In this document: positions 40,665 through 50,300 of the stretch, piece by piece
Numbering within the stretch: position 1 is the stretch's first letter
Layout: each line of letters opens with the position of its first letter
Assembly: GCF_050876985.1 (NCBI RefSeq)
Contig: NZ_JBPAPP010000002.1
DNA from: Halopseudomonas sp002296055
Lineage (GTDB): Bacteria; Pseudomonadota; Gammaproteobacteria; Pseudomonadales; Pseudomonadaceae
Direction: 5' to 3' (one strand)
Length of the DNA stretch: 64,000 nt
Notes under the pieces: generated by a model
Told to the model about the DNA's origin: nothing
Seen by the model: only the letters and a program-made list of their open reading frames with translations
Database searches by the model: none
Translations under genes and position numbers: made by a program

Positions 40665-41558
40665 TCACATCCGATGATGCTCCACCAAAAAGTCCACAAA
40701 CAGCCGCACCCGCGCAGGCATTGCCGAGCCGCCTACAAAAACGGCGTGAATCGGCTCGCGATCATCCGGGTTGAAGGCTTGCAGCAGTGGCACCAGATCA
40801 CCGCGCTGCAGGTCTTCTGCCACGCTGAATTCGCCGATGCGGGCGATGCCGGCGCCTACACGGGCGAGCTGGGCGAGTGCTTCGCCGCTGCTGCAGGCGA
40901 TGTTGCCGCTTACCTGTAGCGAGAAGGTTTGGCCATCGCGCAGGAACGGCCAGTTGGGTTCGGCGCGGCGAAAGTTGAAACGCAGACAGTTGTGCTCGGC
41001 AAGGTCTTCCGGCTGCTGAGGCGTGCCGTGGCGCTCTAGATAATCCGGCGAGGCGACGACCACTTGGCCGGTGTCACCGATGCGGCGGGCGGTGAGCGGA
41101 CTGTCAGGCAGTGGCCCGAAACGCACTGCAACATCGGCCTCGCCCGCGAGTATGTCGACCACTTCATCACCCAAGGACAGGTCTACCGTGATATTCGGGT
41201 AACGTGCGGAGAACGCAGCCACCAAGGGTACGATGGCCAGCCGCCCGTGGCCGAGCGCGGCGCTGACCCGCAGGCGGCCCTTGGGCACGCCCTGGTCGGC
41301 GATGGACTCTTCTACCTCGGCCATGTCGGCAAGAATGCGGCGGGCGCCGCGCAGGTAGGCCTCACCCTCGGCGGTAAAGGTAATGGCGCGGGTGGTACGC
41401 AGCAGCAGCCGCGTGCCAAGGCGTTGCTCGGTGCGGGTGATGATGCGGCTGACCGCAGAGGGCGTGAGCCCCAGCGTGCGCGCCGCCGCCGATAAGCTGC
41501 CCTGCTCTGCCACGGTGGTGAACACCGCCATCTCACCTGATCTGCCGTTAAAGTCCAC
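40665..41558 (-). CDS. LysR-family regulator divergent from an MFS gene
   Basis: The 297-residue LTTR starts at GTG 41558, with GAGG 7 bases upstream. The HTH is near residues 20-42 (LSAAARTLGLTPSAVSR), and the effector domain has the typical ARFGPLPDS-like loop near 148. It faces an MFS exporter gene across 95 bases and probably regulates it. Effector unknown. Confidence 0.87.
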   Translation of the reverse strand: MDFNGRSGEMAVFTTVAEQGSLSAAARTLGLTPSAVSRIITRTEQRLGTRLLLRTTRAITFTAEGEAYLRGARRILADMAEVEESIADQGVPKGRLRVSAALGHGRLAIVPLVAAFSARYPNITVDLSLGDEVVDILAGEADVAVRFGPLPDSPLTARRIGDTGQVVVASPDYLERHGTPQQPEDLAEHNCLRFNFRRAEPNWPFLRDGQTFSLQVSGNIACSSGEALAQLARVGAGIARIGEFSVAEDLQRGDLVPLLQAFNPDDREPIHAVFVGGSAMPARVRLFVDFLVEHHRM

Positions 41559-41653
41559 TTGTGCGCCTCACGCAAAGGTGTTTGCCATAAAAGCCATCTA
41601 CCGCCATCAGCGGCAGGATTGTAGCATTCGCGGCATAGATGAGGAGCCATTCC

Positions 41654-42817
41654 ATGCGTATCAACCCACCCCTTGTTGCACTTGCCATCGGTGCCTTTGG
41701 CATTGGTGTGACCGAGTTTTCTCCGATGGGCATGCTGCCCAACATTGCCGCCGATCTGGGCGTGTCCATTCCGGCGGCTGGCCTGCTGGTCAGCGCCTAT
41801 GCGCTGGGCGTGCTGCTCGGCGCGCCGCTGATGACGCTGACCACCGGCAAAATCCCCCGCCGCTACCTGCTGATCGGCCTGATGGGCATCTTTACCCTGG
41901 GCAACCTGATGTCGGCGTTGGCTACCGACTACTACAGCCTGCTGATTGCCCGGGTTGTGACATCGCTGAACCACGGCGCCTTTTTTGGTGTGGGCTCGAT
42001 TGTGGCGGCCAGTGTGGTCGCGCCGGATAAGCGCGCCGGCGCGGTGGCGGCGATGTTTCTGGGGCTGACGCTGGCGACCATTGGTGGCGTGCCGTTGGCC
42101 GCCTGGTTTGGCGATACGTTCGGCTGGCGTACCGCGTTCTGGGGCATTACCGGCCTTGGCGTGTTGGCGATGGTTGCGCTGTGGTTTGCCCTGCCCCATG
42201 TGCCGCAGCCCAAAACTGGTGGTGTGCTGGCAGAGATCCGCGTGCTGGGCCGCGGCCCGGTGTTGTCGGCACTGGCACTGACCGTGATCGGCTCCAGCGC
42301 CATGTTTACCGTGTTCACCTATATCGCGCCGATTCTGGCCAGCGAGACCCACGCCTCTGCCGGCTTTATCACTGCCATGCTGGTGCTCTACGGGGTTGGC
42401 CTGACGCTGGGTAATATGTGGGGCGGCAAGGCGGCAGATCGCTCGGTTGACCGCACGCTGATTGTCTCGCTGGGTGCGCTGATTGTGATCCTGCTGGCCT
42501 TCACCGTGCTGATGCGCTGGCCGCTGCCGGCAGCGGTAGCCATTCTGCTCTGGGGCATCGCCAGCTTTGCCATTGTGCCGCCGCTGCAGATGCGCGTGAT
42601 GGAAGCCGCCAAGGACGCGCCCAACCTGGCCTCTGCGGTAAACATCGGGGCCTTCAACCTGGGCAACGCCGTTGGCGCGGCGCTGGGCGGTGCGGTGATC
42701 AACGCAGGTCTGGGCTACCCGGCTATCTCACTGGCCGGTGCCATGATGGCTGGCCTGGGTCTGCTGATGGTGCTGGGCTCTGCCTGGCGGGCGCGGGCGG
42801 TGGCTGCGGCGGTGTAA
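41654..42817 (+). CDS. MFS transporter, DHA1 (AraJ/NepI-like) family
   Basis: The 387-residue inner-membrane protein has 12 predicted helices and GVTEFSPMGMLPNIAADLG near residue 18, typical of DHA1 efflux proteins of the AraJ/YdhP/NepI group that export sugars, nucleosides or drugs. GAGGAG lies before the ATG at 41654. A strong bidirectional terminator follows the gene. It is paired with the divergent LysR. Confidence 0.88.
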   Translation: MRINPPLVALAIGAFGIGVTEFSPMGMLPNIAADLGVSIPAAGLLVSAYALGVLLGAPLMTLTTGKIPRRYLLIGLMGIFTLGNLMSALATDYYSLLIARVVTSLNHGAFFGVGSIVAASVVAPDKRAGAVAAMFLGLTLATIGGVPLAAWFGDTFGWRTAFWGITGLGVLAMVALWFALPHVPQPKTGGVLAEIRVLGRGPVLSALALTVIGSSAMFTVFTYIAPILASETHASAGFITAMLVLYGVGLTLGNMWGGKAADRSVDRTLIVSLGALIVILLAFTVLMRWPLPAAVAILLWGIASFAIVPPLQMRVMEAAKDAPNLASAVNIGAFNLGNAVGAALGGAVINAGLGYPAISLAGAMMAGLGLLMVLGSAWRARAVAAAV

Positions 42818-42841
42818 GGGCCAAACGCTCACTCAGCAGAC

Positions 42842-42872
42842 ACAAAAAACCGGGCTATCGCCCGGTTTTTGT
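42842..42872. terminator. bidirectional terminator between MFS and TonB receptor genes
   Basis: AAAAACCGGGC, loop TATC and GCCCGGTTTTT form an 11-bp stem with further ACA/TGT pairing at the base. T-runs occur on both strands, so it serves the converging MFS and receptor transcripts. Confidence 0.85.
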
Positions 42873-42886
42873 GCATTACGTTTACC

Positions 42887-45652
42887 TCAGAAGCGAAACT
42901 CCAGCATGCCGGAAAGCGTGCGGCCGCGGGCCAGCGACAGGTTGTTCACATCGCCCATGGCAACAAAGTAGGCCTGGTCAGACACGTTCTCCATGGAGGC
43001 GGCGATGTTGAGCTGGTCGGTCACCCAGTAGCTGGCGTACAGGTCATACACCTGATACTGCGGCCACAGCGCCTGATCCAGCTGCGAGTAGGTCGGTGTG
43101 TTCAGGTTGGCGCCGTTGCCCTCGCTGTAGCGCACGCGCCCGCCCACATCCAGACGGTTGTCGAGAAAGCGCATGCCCAGCGTCAGCGCGCCCCGGTCAG
43201 CGGGCATGTAAGAGGCGCTGCCCATAACCTGATTGCACTGCACAAAGTTGTTCAGCTCGTCGTTGGGCTGGGCGTCATACACCGGCAGCTGCACCGGGAT
43301 CTGGATGGGGCCAACCTGAATAAAGCCTGGCCGGGTGCCCACTTGCACCAGCTCCTGCGCGCCGCCCAGATAGAACTGGTTGGAGCAGAAGTCATTGCTG
43401 CCAATCATGTGGGTGTAGCTGAGGCGCGAGTAAAAGCTGCCCGCGTCATAGTCCAGGTTGTACTCCACCCCGCGAAAGCGCGTCTCCTCCAGGTTGTTCT
43501 GGTAGGCACTGCGGCCCATCGAGGTATTGGCTGCGGTCAGGCCAGGCACATCGACGTTGATATCCATGTAGGAGAAATTGTCGATGCGGTTATCAAAGTA
43601 CGCGACCTTAATGCCCAGGCGGTCACCATCGCGCAGCAGTGATTCGGCAAAGATATTGAAACCCAGCTCCCAGTTGTTGGAGCGTTCGGGTTTCAGGAAG
43701 GGGTTGGGGTAAACCATCTCGCTACCACCGCCGCCATGCGGGCGGCCCGACATGAACGCCTCGGTCACCGCTGGCGGGCGCCAGCCCTTGCCCCACCGGG
43801 TGTAGAGCTGCAGCCAGTCCACTCCCGGTTTAACCGCGATGCCCAACGTGGGCGACAGGCGACCGGCCTGCTGGTCTACATCAAACACCATCGCCTGTTC
43901 ACTCTTGGCACCGCCCTGGGTCACAAACTCGCCGTCGGGATACATCCACACGGTAAGGCCACTTTCGCCCTTTAGTCGATAGCGGTCGTAGCGCAGCCCG
44001 GCATCCACCCGCAGCCAGTCGCTGTAGTCCCACACCAGCTCACCGAAGATGCTGGCCATGGTGCGCTCGCCATCGGGGTTGGCGCCCTTGATAAAGGGGT
44101 AGGCCTGCTCGTTGGTGGTTGGCGTGCGGGTGGTCGAGGGCGAAAAGCGATCCTGATAGACCTCTCCGCCGTAGGTGAAGGTGAGCAGGTGGTCGTCACT
44201 GACATCAAAGTACGCGGTATTGGTCAGCTGCAGACCCCAGGTGTCGGTCTGATAGTGGTCGAGGTAATCGGGGTACCAGTTACCACTGCTCTGGCTGGCG
44301 GTACTGGCGGCGTTCCAGCGGTCCTCACGGGTGGTCACGTAATACAGCTTGGCTTCAAGATCAATCAGGTTGCTATCAGGGTTGTAGCTGTAATCCAGCG
44401 CGGCGTTGCGGGCGATCAGGTCGCTGGCGCTGCTGCGCAGGTAATACGTCGTCTGCGTATCCGGCGAGACATAGGTCCAAGCATTCTTGCTGTCGGCGTC
44501 GTACTCCATGTAGCTGAACTGCAAGCGCTGGTCTTCCGGCAGGTTGAGGCCGAGCTTGAACAGGCGCGAGCGGCTGACGCTGCTGGTGTCACCCACCTCG
44601 GACTCCAACCAATGCTCCCAAGCCTGAGGGTAGATATTGCGCAGGCGAATCTGAGTGCCCAGGTTGTCCTTGTCGCTGGTGCCGGCGCGGTAGTCGCCAA
44701 AGTGGCGCTCACTCAGGCCCAACAGCACATCACCGGTCTCATTGCCGAAGGCAAACAGCGCGCTACCGTTGAAGTTGGTGCCGTTGCCCAGTTCGCCGAT
44801 GCCGTGGCCTGCGCGCAGGCGCCCGCCCATCTCCTTGCCGTCGGCCAGAAACTCACTGGCATCGACCGTATTGAAGGTGGCGATACCACCCAGTACGCCC
44901 GCCCCGCCCTGCCCGGCGCTGGTACCCTTGGCAATCTCGACACTGGAGATGAATTCAGGGTCGATAAACATCACACCGTTGCGCTGCTGGTGGCCGTTGA
45001 CGCTGAAGTTCTGCCGCATGCCGTCGATGTTCATATTCACCCGGCCGTAGTCCTGCACGCCGCGAATATTCACCGACAGGCCCGGGTCGCGCTGGTTAAC
45101 GGCGGTGTAAACGCCGGAGGTTTCCTCAAGCAGGTCGGCCACATGACGCGGCGGGCGGCTGTCGATCTGCGCGCGATCAATCACCGCTACCGAGCTGGGC
45201 TCCAGGTACACCTGCTGGCGTTGGGTCAGCTCCTGGCCCTCGACCAGAATGGTCTGCAGTTGCAGCGTGTTGTCGGCTACGGCGCGGCGCGTCAGCGTCA
45301 CCTGGTTGGCGCCGTCAAAGCGAAAGTCCACCGGCGCGCTACCAATCAGTTGCTGCAGCGCTGCGCGCGCGTTCAACTGCCCGGTTACCGCGTTGGCGGT
45401 CAGGTCTTGCAGCCGCGCGCTGTCGAACAGTACCTGCACGCCGGCCTGCTCGGCATAGACCAGCACCGCACGATCCATCGACTGGGCCGGGATATCAAAG
45501 CGCAGCAGCTGGGCCTGCGCATGAGTGGATGCTGCCGGTTCCGCTGCCTGGGCATGGCCAGCAGACAGCGCCAGGGCCACGCCAAGGGCGACGCCGTTGA
45601 GCAGCAATGAAGGGGACGGGGTGGGCGCTACAGCAGAACGACAAAAACGCAT
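42887..45652 (-). CDS. TonB-dependent outer-membrane receptor with STN signalling domain, probably for haem
   Basis: The 921-residue receptor starts at ATG 45652 (GGAG 6 bases upstream) with a signal peptide ending near AGHAQA. Residues about 45-110 form the secretin/TonB short N-terminal domain that signals to FecR. A plug follows (NIRGVQDYGRVNMNIDGMRQ, split at DGM, near 200), then a long barrel ending in EFRF. Plug sequence DGMRQN and the IDPEFISSVEIAKG stretch resemble haem/hemophore receptors of the HasR type. With FecR and ECF sigma directly upstream, it forms a full surface-signalling unit. The haem substrate is likely but not proven. Confidence 0.87.
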   Translation of the reverse strand: MRFCRSAVAPTPSPSLLLNGVALGVALALSAGHAQAAEPAASTHAQAQLLRFDIPAQSMDRAVLVYAEQAGVQVLFDSARLQDLTANAVTGQLNARAALQQLIGSAPVDFRFDGANQVTLTRRAVADNTLQLQTILVEGQELTQRQQVYLEPSSVAVIDRAQIDSRPPRHVADLLEETSGVYTAVNQRDPGLSVNIRGVQDYGRVNMNIDGMRQNFSVNGHQQRNGVMFIDPEFISSVEIAKGTSAGQGGAGVLGGIATFNTVDASEFLADGKEMGGRLRAGHGIGELGNGTNFNGSALFAFGNETGDVLLGLSERHFGDYRAGTSDKDNLGTQIRLRNIYPQAWEHWLESEVGDTSSVSRSRLFKLGLNLPEDQRLQFSYMEYDADSKNAWTYVSPDTQTTYYLRSSASDLIARNAALDYSYNPDSNLIDLEAKLYYVTTREDRWNAASTASQSSGNWYPDYLDHYQTDTWGLQLTNTAYFDVSDDHLLTFTYGGEVYQDRFSPSTTRTPTTNEQAYPFIKGANPDGERTMASIFGELVWDYSDWLRVDAGLRYDRYRLKGESGLTVWMYPDGEFVTQGGAKSEQAMVFDVDQQAGRLSPTLGIAVKPGVDWLQLYTRWGKGWRPPAVTEAFMSGRPHGGGGSEMVYPNPFLKPERSNNWELGFNIFAESLLRDGDRLGIKVAYFDNRIDNFSYMDINVDVPGLTAANTSMGRSAYQNNLEETRFRGVEYNLDYDAGSFYSRLSYTHMIGSNDFCSNQFYLGGAQELVQVGTRPGFIQVGPIQIPVQLPVYDAQPNDELNNFVQCNQVMGSASYMPADRGALTLGMRFLDNRLDVGGRVRYSEGNGANLNTPTYSQLDQALWPQYQVYDLYASYWVTDQLNIAASMENVSDQAYFVAMGDVNNLSLARGRTLSGMLEFRF

Positions 45653-45755
45653 GACTGACTCCGGCAGACTGTTGTTAATGCAAATCACTACCAACAAGAC
45701 GCATCGCCGATAGAAAGTCAGTAAGCATTTTTAAAAAAAGATCGTCATTGCCTTG

Positions 45756-45776
45756 GCAGCGCCTGAGCGGCGCTGC
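45756..45776 (-). other. hairpin between fecR and receptor genes
   Basis: GCAGCGCC (45756-45763) and GGCGCTGC (45769-45776) form a perfect 8-bp stem in the 132-base gap. There is no T-run directly after it on the minus strand (a T-run comes about 16 bases later). It may lower or protect read-through from the sigma/FecR transcript into the receptor gene. Confidence 0.4.
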
Positions 45777-45784
45777 GCTATGGG

Positions 45785-46750
45785 CTAGTAAACCAGCGTT
45801 ACACCCAGCAACTGCAGCTGCTGCAGGTCCATCTCGCGGGTCAGGGTATTCAGGGCATTGTCCAGGTCATCCAGCCGGATAACGCCGCTGACCTCGCGCT
45901 GGCCGAGGGCCTGGTCGGCAATCAGAATATGCCCGGCGCGATAGTGGTTGAGTTGGGCCACAGCCTGGGCCAGCGGGGTGCGGTCAAACACCAGCAGGCC
46001 GCGCTGCCAGCTGGTGAGGCGCGGCAGGTCGAGTGCCTGCGGGCTGAGGCCCTGCGCGTCGTAGCGCAGGCTCTGCCCCTCTTCCAGCTGCCACTGCTGG
46101 CCGCCAGAGGTCACCTCTACGCTGTGCTCCAGCACGCCGACCAGGGCAGCGCCGTGGTCTTGTCGCTGCACCACAAAGCGGGTGCCCAAGGCCCGGGTAG
46201 TGCCGCCGTCGGCCGCAACCACAAAGGGCCGGTCAGCCTGCGCGGCAACCTGAAAGATGGCTGCGCCGGCCAGCAGCTCCACCTGCCGCTGGGCACTGGA
46301 GTAGTTCACGCGGATGGCGCTGGCGCTATCGAGCAGCACCTCGCTGCCATCAGCCAGCGTCAGACTGCGCACCTCACCTGCAGCGGTATGGTGGTCGGCG
46401 ATCAGCGGCAGCATGATGCGCTGCTGCTGGCTCCAGCCCAGCCCGCCAAGCATGGCAAATACACAGGCAGCAGCGGCCCAGCGGCGCACCCGCGAGCGTC
46501 GCCGTACAGAGCGCGGTCGCTGCGCCGCACTGCGCTGACGCCTGGGCTGCGCCTGCTGTGCGGGTGCCTGCGCCAGCGCAGCCCAGGTGCCGCGGGCAAA
46601 ACGCAACGCCTGCGCGTGACGCGGGTCTGCCTCCAGCCAGAGCGTCAGCGTTGCCTGCTGCTCGGCGCTCAGCGGGCCATCACTAAGCAGCACGGCCCAT
46701 TCGGCGGCCTGTTCGCGGATATTTCGCGGAGTGGGATGCTGGCTAGTCAC
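45785..46750 (-). CDS. FecR-type anti-sigma / sigma-regulator protein
   Basis: The 321-residue inner-membrane protein has a cytoplasmic DUF4880-like region (REQAAEWAVLLSDGPLS, near 12), an Arg-rich stretch and one transmembrane helix near 90-106, then the periplasmic FecR domain (VRSLTLADGSEVLLDSASAI, near 128) and a C-terminal STN-like part. It passes the receptor signal to the ECF sigma factor at the next gene. The start is GTG at 46750. Genes run sigma, fecR, receptor on the minus strand. Confidence 0.9.
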   Translation of the reverse strand: MTSQHPTPRNIREQAAEWAVLLSDGPLSAEQQATLTLWLEADPRHAQALRFARGTWAALAQAPAQQAQPRRQRSAAQRPRSVRRRSRVRRWAAAACVFAMLGGLGWSQQQRIMLPLIADHHTAAGEVRSLTLADGSEVLLDSASAIRVNYSSAQRQVELLAGAAIFQVAAQADRPFVVAADGGTTRALGTRFVVQRQDHGAALVGVLEHSVEVTSGGQQWQLEEGQSLRYDAQGLSPQALDLPRLTSWQRGLLVFDRTPLAQAVAQLNHYRAGHILIADQALGQREVSGVIRLDDLDNALNTLTREMDLQQLQLLGVTLVY

Positions 46751-46840
46751 GCGCGCTCTCTGTGGGTCTGGTGTGATGCAAAGATTGGGGGCATACAGTG
46801 TAAAGACGTTCTGGCGGCAAAGAGTCAGTAATCACGCCAC

Positions 46841-47350
46841 TCATTGCTCGCCGTCTCCCTCCAGGTGCGCCATGACATGCGCCAGTGCCTTGGCCAGATG
46901 CTTTTGCACGGAGCTGTCAGAAATACCCAGTTCACGCGCCACCTCGGCGTGGGTAAGCCCCTCGATACGGTTGAGGTGGAATATCTGCTGGGTACGCTCG
47001 GGCAGCTCGGAGATCACCTGCTGCAAGGCCTCTACCCCTTCGCGGGCGGCGGCAATGTCCTCTATCGAGGCGCCGGCATCAACAATCTCGGCCAATTGCT
47101 CATCGGCCAACAGGTCGGTCTTGCGGCGCAGTTGCTGACGCTGATGATCAATCAACAGGTTGCGGGCGGTGCGGTAGAGGTAAGCTGAGGAGTTGTCGAT
47201 ACGCCCGCCCTCGCCCTGCTCCGCCAGGCGCAGAAAACTTTCCTGGGTCAGGTCAGCCGCCAACTGCGAATCATTGCTTCGGCGCAGCAGAAAGCTCTGC
47301 ACGGCAGATGCATGCTTCAGAAACAGGCCCTTGATATCCAGATCCGACAA
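46841..47350 (-). CDS. FecI-like ECF sigma factor
   Basis: The 169-residue ECF sigma factor has region 2 (LTQESFLRLAE near 33, SAYLYRTARNLLID near 53) and region 4 (LPERTQQIFHLNRIEG near 115, ARELGISDSSVQKHL near 138). It should transcribe the receptor gene when the ligand is bound. TTG at 47350 is chosen because GGGAG lies 6 bases upstream; another TTG at 47356 overlaps the site. The rare start codon may keep its level low. A Fur-box-like sequence lies about 45 bases upstream. Confidence 0.88.
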   Translation of the reverse strand: MSDLDIKGLFLKHASAVQSFLLRRSNDSQLAADLTQESFLRLAEQGEGGRIDNSSAYLYRTARNLLIDHQRQQLRRKTDLLADEQLAEIVDAGASIEDIAAAREGVEALQQVISELPERTQQIFHLNRIEGLTHAEVARELGISDSSVQKHLAKALAHVMAHLEGDGEQ

Positions 47351-47395
47351 TCGCAACTCCCTGAGCTCGGGCGATGGAAGGCCGCATCTTATTGC

Positions 47396-47417
47396 TAATG
47401 AGAAATACTTTCAATTA
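47396..47417. promoter_or_regulatory. Fur-box-like dyad upstream of the ECF sigma gene
   Basis: TAATGAGA (47396-47403) and TTCAATTA (47410-47417) are an imperfect dyad in an AT-rich patch, similar in style to Fur sites with AATGAGAA cores. Iron repression of FecIR systems is the general rule. The match is partial. Confidence 0.45.
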
Positions 47418-47528
47418 AGTCGCCGTAGCGATTTGCTACACGCGCTATTCCCAGCGCCAGGAATAGTCAAGATAAAGAGGCCGAGACGGCAGCGAGCCCC
47501 ACCAACGGCGTGGAGGGGCCCGGGGGAA

Positions 47529-48032
47529 TCACTCAGCCGCATTAGCCTTGAGCTTTTCCACCGCAGCGTTCTCGATTTGCTGCATGCGGCCGGCCATATT
47601 GGCCATGCGCTGTTGCAGCAGCATCATGGTGTTTTGCATGACCAGCGGCATTTTGGCCGTCACGGCCTTGCCGGCGTCGGACTGGTAAAACTCCAGCATC
47701 CCGTCTACTTCCGACTGGGTGAAGGACTTTTGGTAAATCTCAACAAACATCGGTTCCATGCTGCTCCAACCCAGGTCTTCGTTCAGCACTGCGACCATCT
47801 GAGTTTGCATGTCTTCAAGGATCTTACGGTCCTCCGCTGACACCTCTCTACCCTGCAGCGATTGCTCCATGGTGGCCTTGATCATCTGATCCGTCTGCGC
47901 CATTGCCCCTTCCATCAATTGGCGCGCATCGGTTACTTGCAGCAGTTCACGAATGGATTCGTCGCTCGGCTGTGCGGCCATGGCAACCGGGGTAATCAGG
48001 GCGAAGGCGATAGAAAGCAGTGTCTTTTTCAC
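47529..48032 (-). CDS. DUF2059 exported protein
   Basis: The 167-residue protein starts at GTG 48032 (AAGGA 6 bases upstream) with a signal peptide, KKTLLSIAFALITPVAMAA. The rest is helical; FTQSEVDGMLEFYQSDAGKAV (split at EFYQS, near 105-125) is the conserved DUF2059 block. Members are periplasmic, and no function is established. It is divergent from the alkyl sulfatase gene. Confidence 0.87.
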   Translation of the reverse strand: MKKTLLSIAFALITPVAMAAQPSDESIRELLQVTDARQLMEGAMAQTDQMIKATMEQSLQGREVSAEDRKILEDMQTQMVAVLNEDLGWSSMEPMFVEIYQKSFTQSEVDGMLEFYQSDAGKAVTAKMPLVMQNTMMLLQQRMANMAGRMQQIENAAVEKLKANAAE

Positions 48033-48338
48033 GGTGTGTCCTTACTCGGGTGTATTGACTGAAAGGCGCCAGCTTAACGCACCGGCGCCGTGTTGACTGC
48101 GCCTGATGCCGCACTTTTTGCAAAAGCGCTCATGCGTGGACGGGGTCGGCACTCAGCGTCTACTAGCACATCAGCGGCAACTCGTAACTGCGGGCCGGAG
48201 CACAGCTATGGACAAGAGAGTAAAAACTTCAACGCGGACCTTAGCGAACTCGAAAAAGCTGTCCTAGACTCATTTTGGCCTTTCGGCGATAGCTTGGAGG
48301 CAGGATCCGCCAGTATGAAATTTCAGGAGAAGTAAGCT
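48033..48338. other. divergent intergenic region between DUF2059 and alkyl sulfatase genes
   Basis: The 306 bases hold the promoters of both genes, though I could not assign clear -35/-10 boxes. Just before the sulfatase an ATGAAATTTCAGGAGAAGTAA stretch (split: ATGAAATTTC then AGGAGAAGTAA) encodes a 6-codon peptide that contains the sulfatase ribosome binding site; it may be chance. Confidence 0.4.
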
Positions 48339-50300
48339 ATGCGAAATTCACAGAAGCGCCGCAGCGCTATCCTTTTAGCCTCGGCACTACTGACCACCAG
48401 TGCTTTTGCTACCCCTAACGACGCCACTGAAGCTACCAAGAAGGCAAACCAGGCAATCGCAGACTACCTGCCATTTTCCGACACGCAGGATTTCGACGAT
48501 GCCAAAAAAGGCTTCATCGCGGACCTTCCCAGCCCGATCATTCAGGGCGAAGGGGGTAACACTGTCATAGATCTATCCCAATATGACTTCTTGAGAAGCG
48601 AAGGCGCGTCTCCTGACACAGTCAATCCAAGTCTGTGGCGCCAATCGCAACTACTGGCTATCCGTGGTCTGTTTGAAGTCGTTGAAGGTGTCTACCAGGT
48701 GCGTAGCGCTGACCTGGCCAACGTCACCTTCGTGCGCGGCGAAACCGGTTGGGTCGTGATTGATCCACTAACGTCGTCAGAAACCGCCAAGGTGGCGCTG
48801 GACCTGGTTAACGACAAAGTTGAAAACCTTCCAGTCTCCGCCGTCATCTTCACTCACTCCCACGTAGACCACTTTGCCGGTCTGCGAGCAATGGTTGATG
48901 AAGAGGACGTAAAGTCCGGCAAGATCCCGGTCATTGCTCCTGAAGGCTTCATGGAAGAAGCGGTCAGTGAAAACGTCTTTGCCGGCAACGTGATGAGCCG
49001 TCGTGCATCCTACATGTACGGCAACCTGCTGCCGAAGGGCCCGCAGGGCAACGTCGGTGGCGGCCTGGGCCTTACCACCGCAGCCGGCACCATTACGCTG
49101 TTTGAACCAAGCAAGATAATCACCGAAACCGGTGAGAAGATGGTAGTCGACGGCCTCGATGTCGAGTTTCAGATGGCACCGGGTACCGAAGCGCCAGCGG
49201 AAATGCTGTTCTATTTCCCGCGATACAAGGTCATCGACCTCGCGGAAGATGCCAACCACACTCTGCACAACATCCTGACCATGCGTGGCGCAAAAGTGCG
49301 TAGCGCTAAGAAGTGGGCAGATACGCTGTCGGAAACCATCGAAATGTGGGGCGACGACGCCGTAGCATCCATGGGTAGCCACCATTGGCCGCAATGGGGC
49401 CAAGACAATGTGGTCGAGCACTTGGAAAAGCAGCGCGACCTGTACAAATACATCAACGATCAGACGCTGCGCATGGCCAACCAGGGCATGACAATGCATG
49501 AAATCGCTGAGGCATTTGAACTGCCTGACAGCTTGGGCCAAGAGTTCTTCAACCGTGGTTACTACGGCAACCTCAAGCACAACGTACGCGCCACGTATCA
49601 GCTGTACCAAGGCTTCTGGGATGGCAACCCCTCCAACCTGGATCCGCTGCCGCCAGCAGAAGAAGCCAAGAAGTATGTAGAAATGGTTGGCGCCGACAAA
49701 ATGCTGGAAACCGCACAAACTGCCTACGACAACGGCGAATACCGCTGGGCGGCCACCGTCGGCAACAAGTTGGTATTTGCTGACCCGAGCAACCAGCAAG
49801 CCCGTGATCTAACTGCTGACGCTCTGGAGCAAATGGGCTATCAGGCGGAGTCGGGGCCGGCACGTAACTTCTACCTGACCGGTGCGAAGGAACTGCGTGA
49901 TGGCGTAGAACAAGCCCCCACTCCCAACACCAGTTCACCAGACATCATCCGCGGCATGACCCCGGGCATGCTCTTCGACTATCTGGCTGTGCGCCTCAAC
50001 CCTGAAAAGGCTGATGGCAAGGACCTGACTCTGAACCTGCGCTTCACTGACCTTGAACAGGACTATGCGTTAACGGTCAAGAACAGCGTGTTGAACTACA
50101 AAGCTGAGGCGGCAGAAGAACCCGACGTCAGCCTGACCATCAGCAAGGCCGATCTGGATGATATCCAGCTGGGTCTCGCCACCCTCGAAGAACAGGTCGC
50201 CAATGGCAAGCTGAAGATCGAGGGACGTCAGGAAGCCTTCAGCGAGTTCCTCGGCATGCTGGACACGTTCGAGTTCTGGTTTGAAATGGTAGCCCCTTGA
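48339..50300 (+). CDS. sdsA: alkyl sulfatase of the SdsA type (metallo-beta-lactamase fold)
   Basis: The 653-residue enzyme hydrolyses alkyl sulfates such as dodecyl sulfate to alcohol and sulfate in the periplasm or outside. A signal peptide ends near SAFA (residue about 25). The zinc motif is THSHVDH (H173, H175, D177, H178), with ASMGSHHWPQWG near 345 as a further ligand region. A dimerisation part and a C-terminal SCP2-like lipid-binding domain (DLTLNLRFTDLEQDYALTV, near 565-585) complete the SdsA1 layout. AGGAG precedes the ATG. The fatty alcohol released could feed the beta-oxidation genes found elsewhere in the window. Confidence 0.92.
   Translation: MRNSQKRRSAILLASALLTTSAFATPNDATEATKKANQAIADYLPFSDTQDFDDAKKGFIADLPSPIIQGEGGNTVIDLSQYDFLRSEGASPDTVNPSLWRQSQLLAIRGLFEVVEGVYQVRSADLANVTFVRGETGWVVIDPLTSSETAKVALDLVNDKVENLPVSAVIFTHSHVDHFAGLRAMVDEEDVKSGKIPVIAPEGFMEEAVSENVFAGNVMSRRASYMYGNLLPKGPQGNVGGGLGLTTAAGTITLFEPSKIITETGEKMVVDGLDVEFQMAPGTEAPAEMLFYFPRYKVIDLAEDANHTLHNILTMRGAKVRSAKKWADTLSETIEMWGDDAVASMGSHHWPQWGQDNVVEHLEKQRDLYKYINDQTLRMANQGMTMHEIAEAFELPDSLGQEFFNRGYYGNLKHNVRATYQLYQGFWDGNPSNLDPLPPAEEAKKYVEMVGADKMLETAQTAYDNGEYRWAATVGNKLVFADPSNQQARDLTADALEQMGYQAESGPARNFYLTGAKELRDGVEQAPTPNTSSPDIIRGMTPGMLFDYLAVRLNPEKADGKDLTLNLRFTDLEQDYALTVKNSVLNYKAEAAEEPDVSLTISKADLDDIQLGLATLEEQVANGKLKIEGRQEAFSEFLGMLDTFEFWFEMVAP

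Noticed and set aside
44189..45610. Open frame of over 470 codons antisense to the TonB receptor
   Set aside because: The receptor has clear domains and a start with a ribosome binding site; the antisense frame has none.
48090..48335. Possible 81-codon gene before the alkyl sulfatase, ending in a six-codon MKFQEK
   Set aside because: Rare start codon without a ribosome binding site; the end simply overlaps the sulfatase ribosome binding site.
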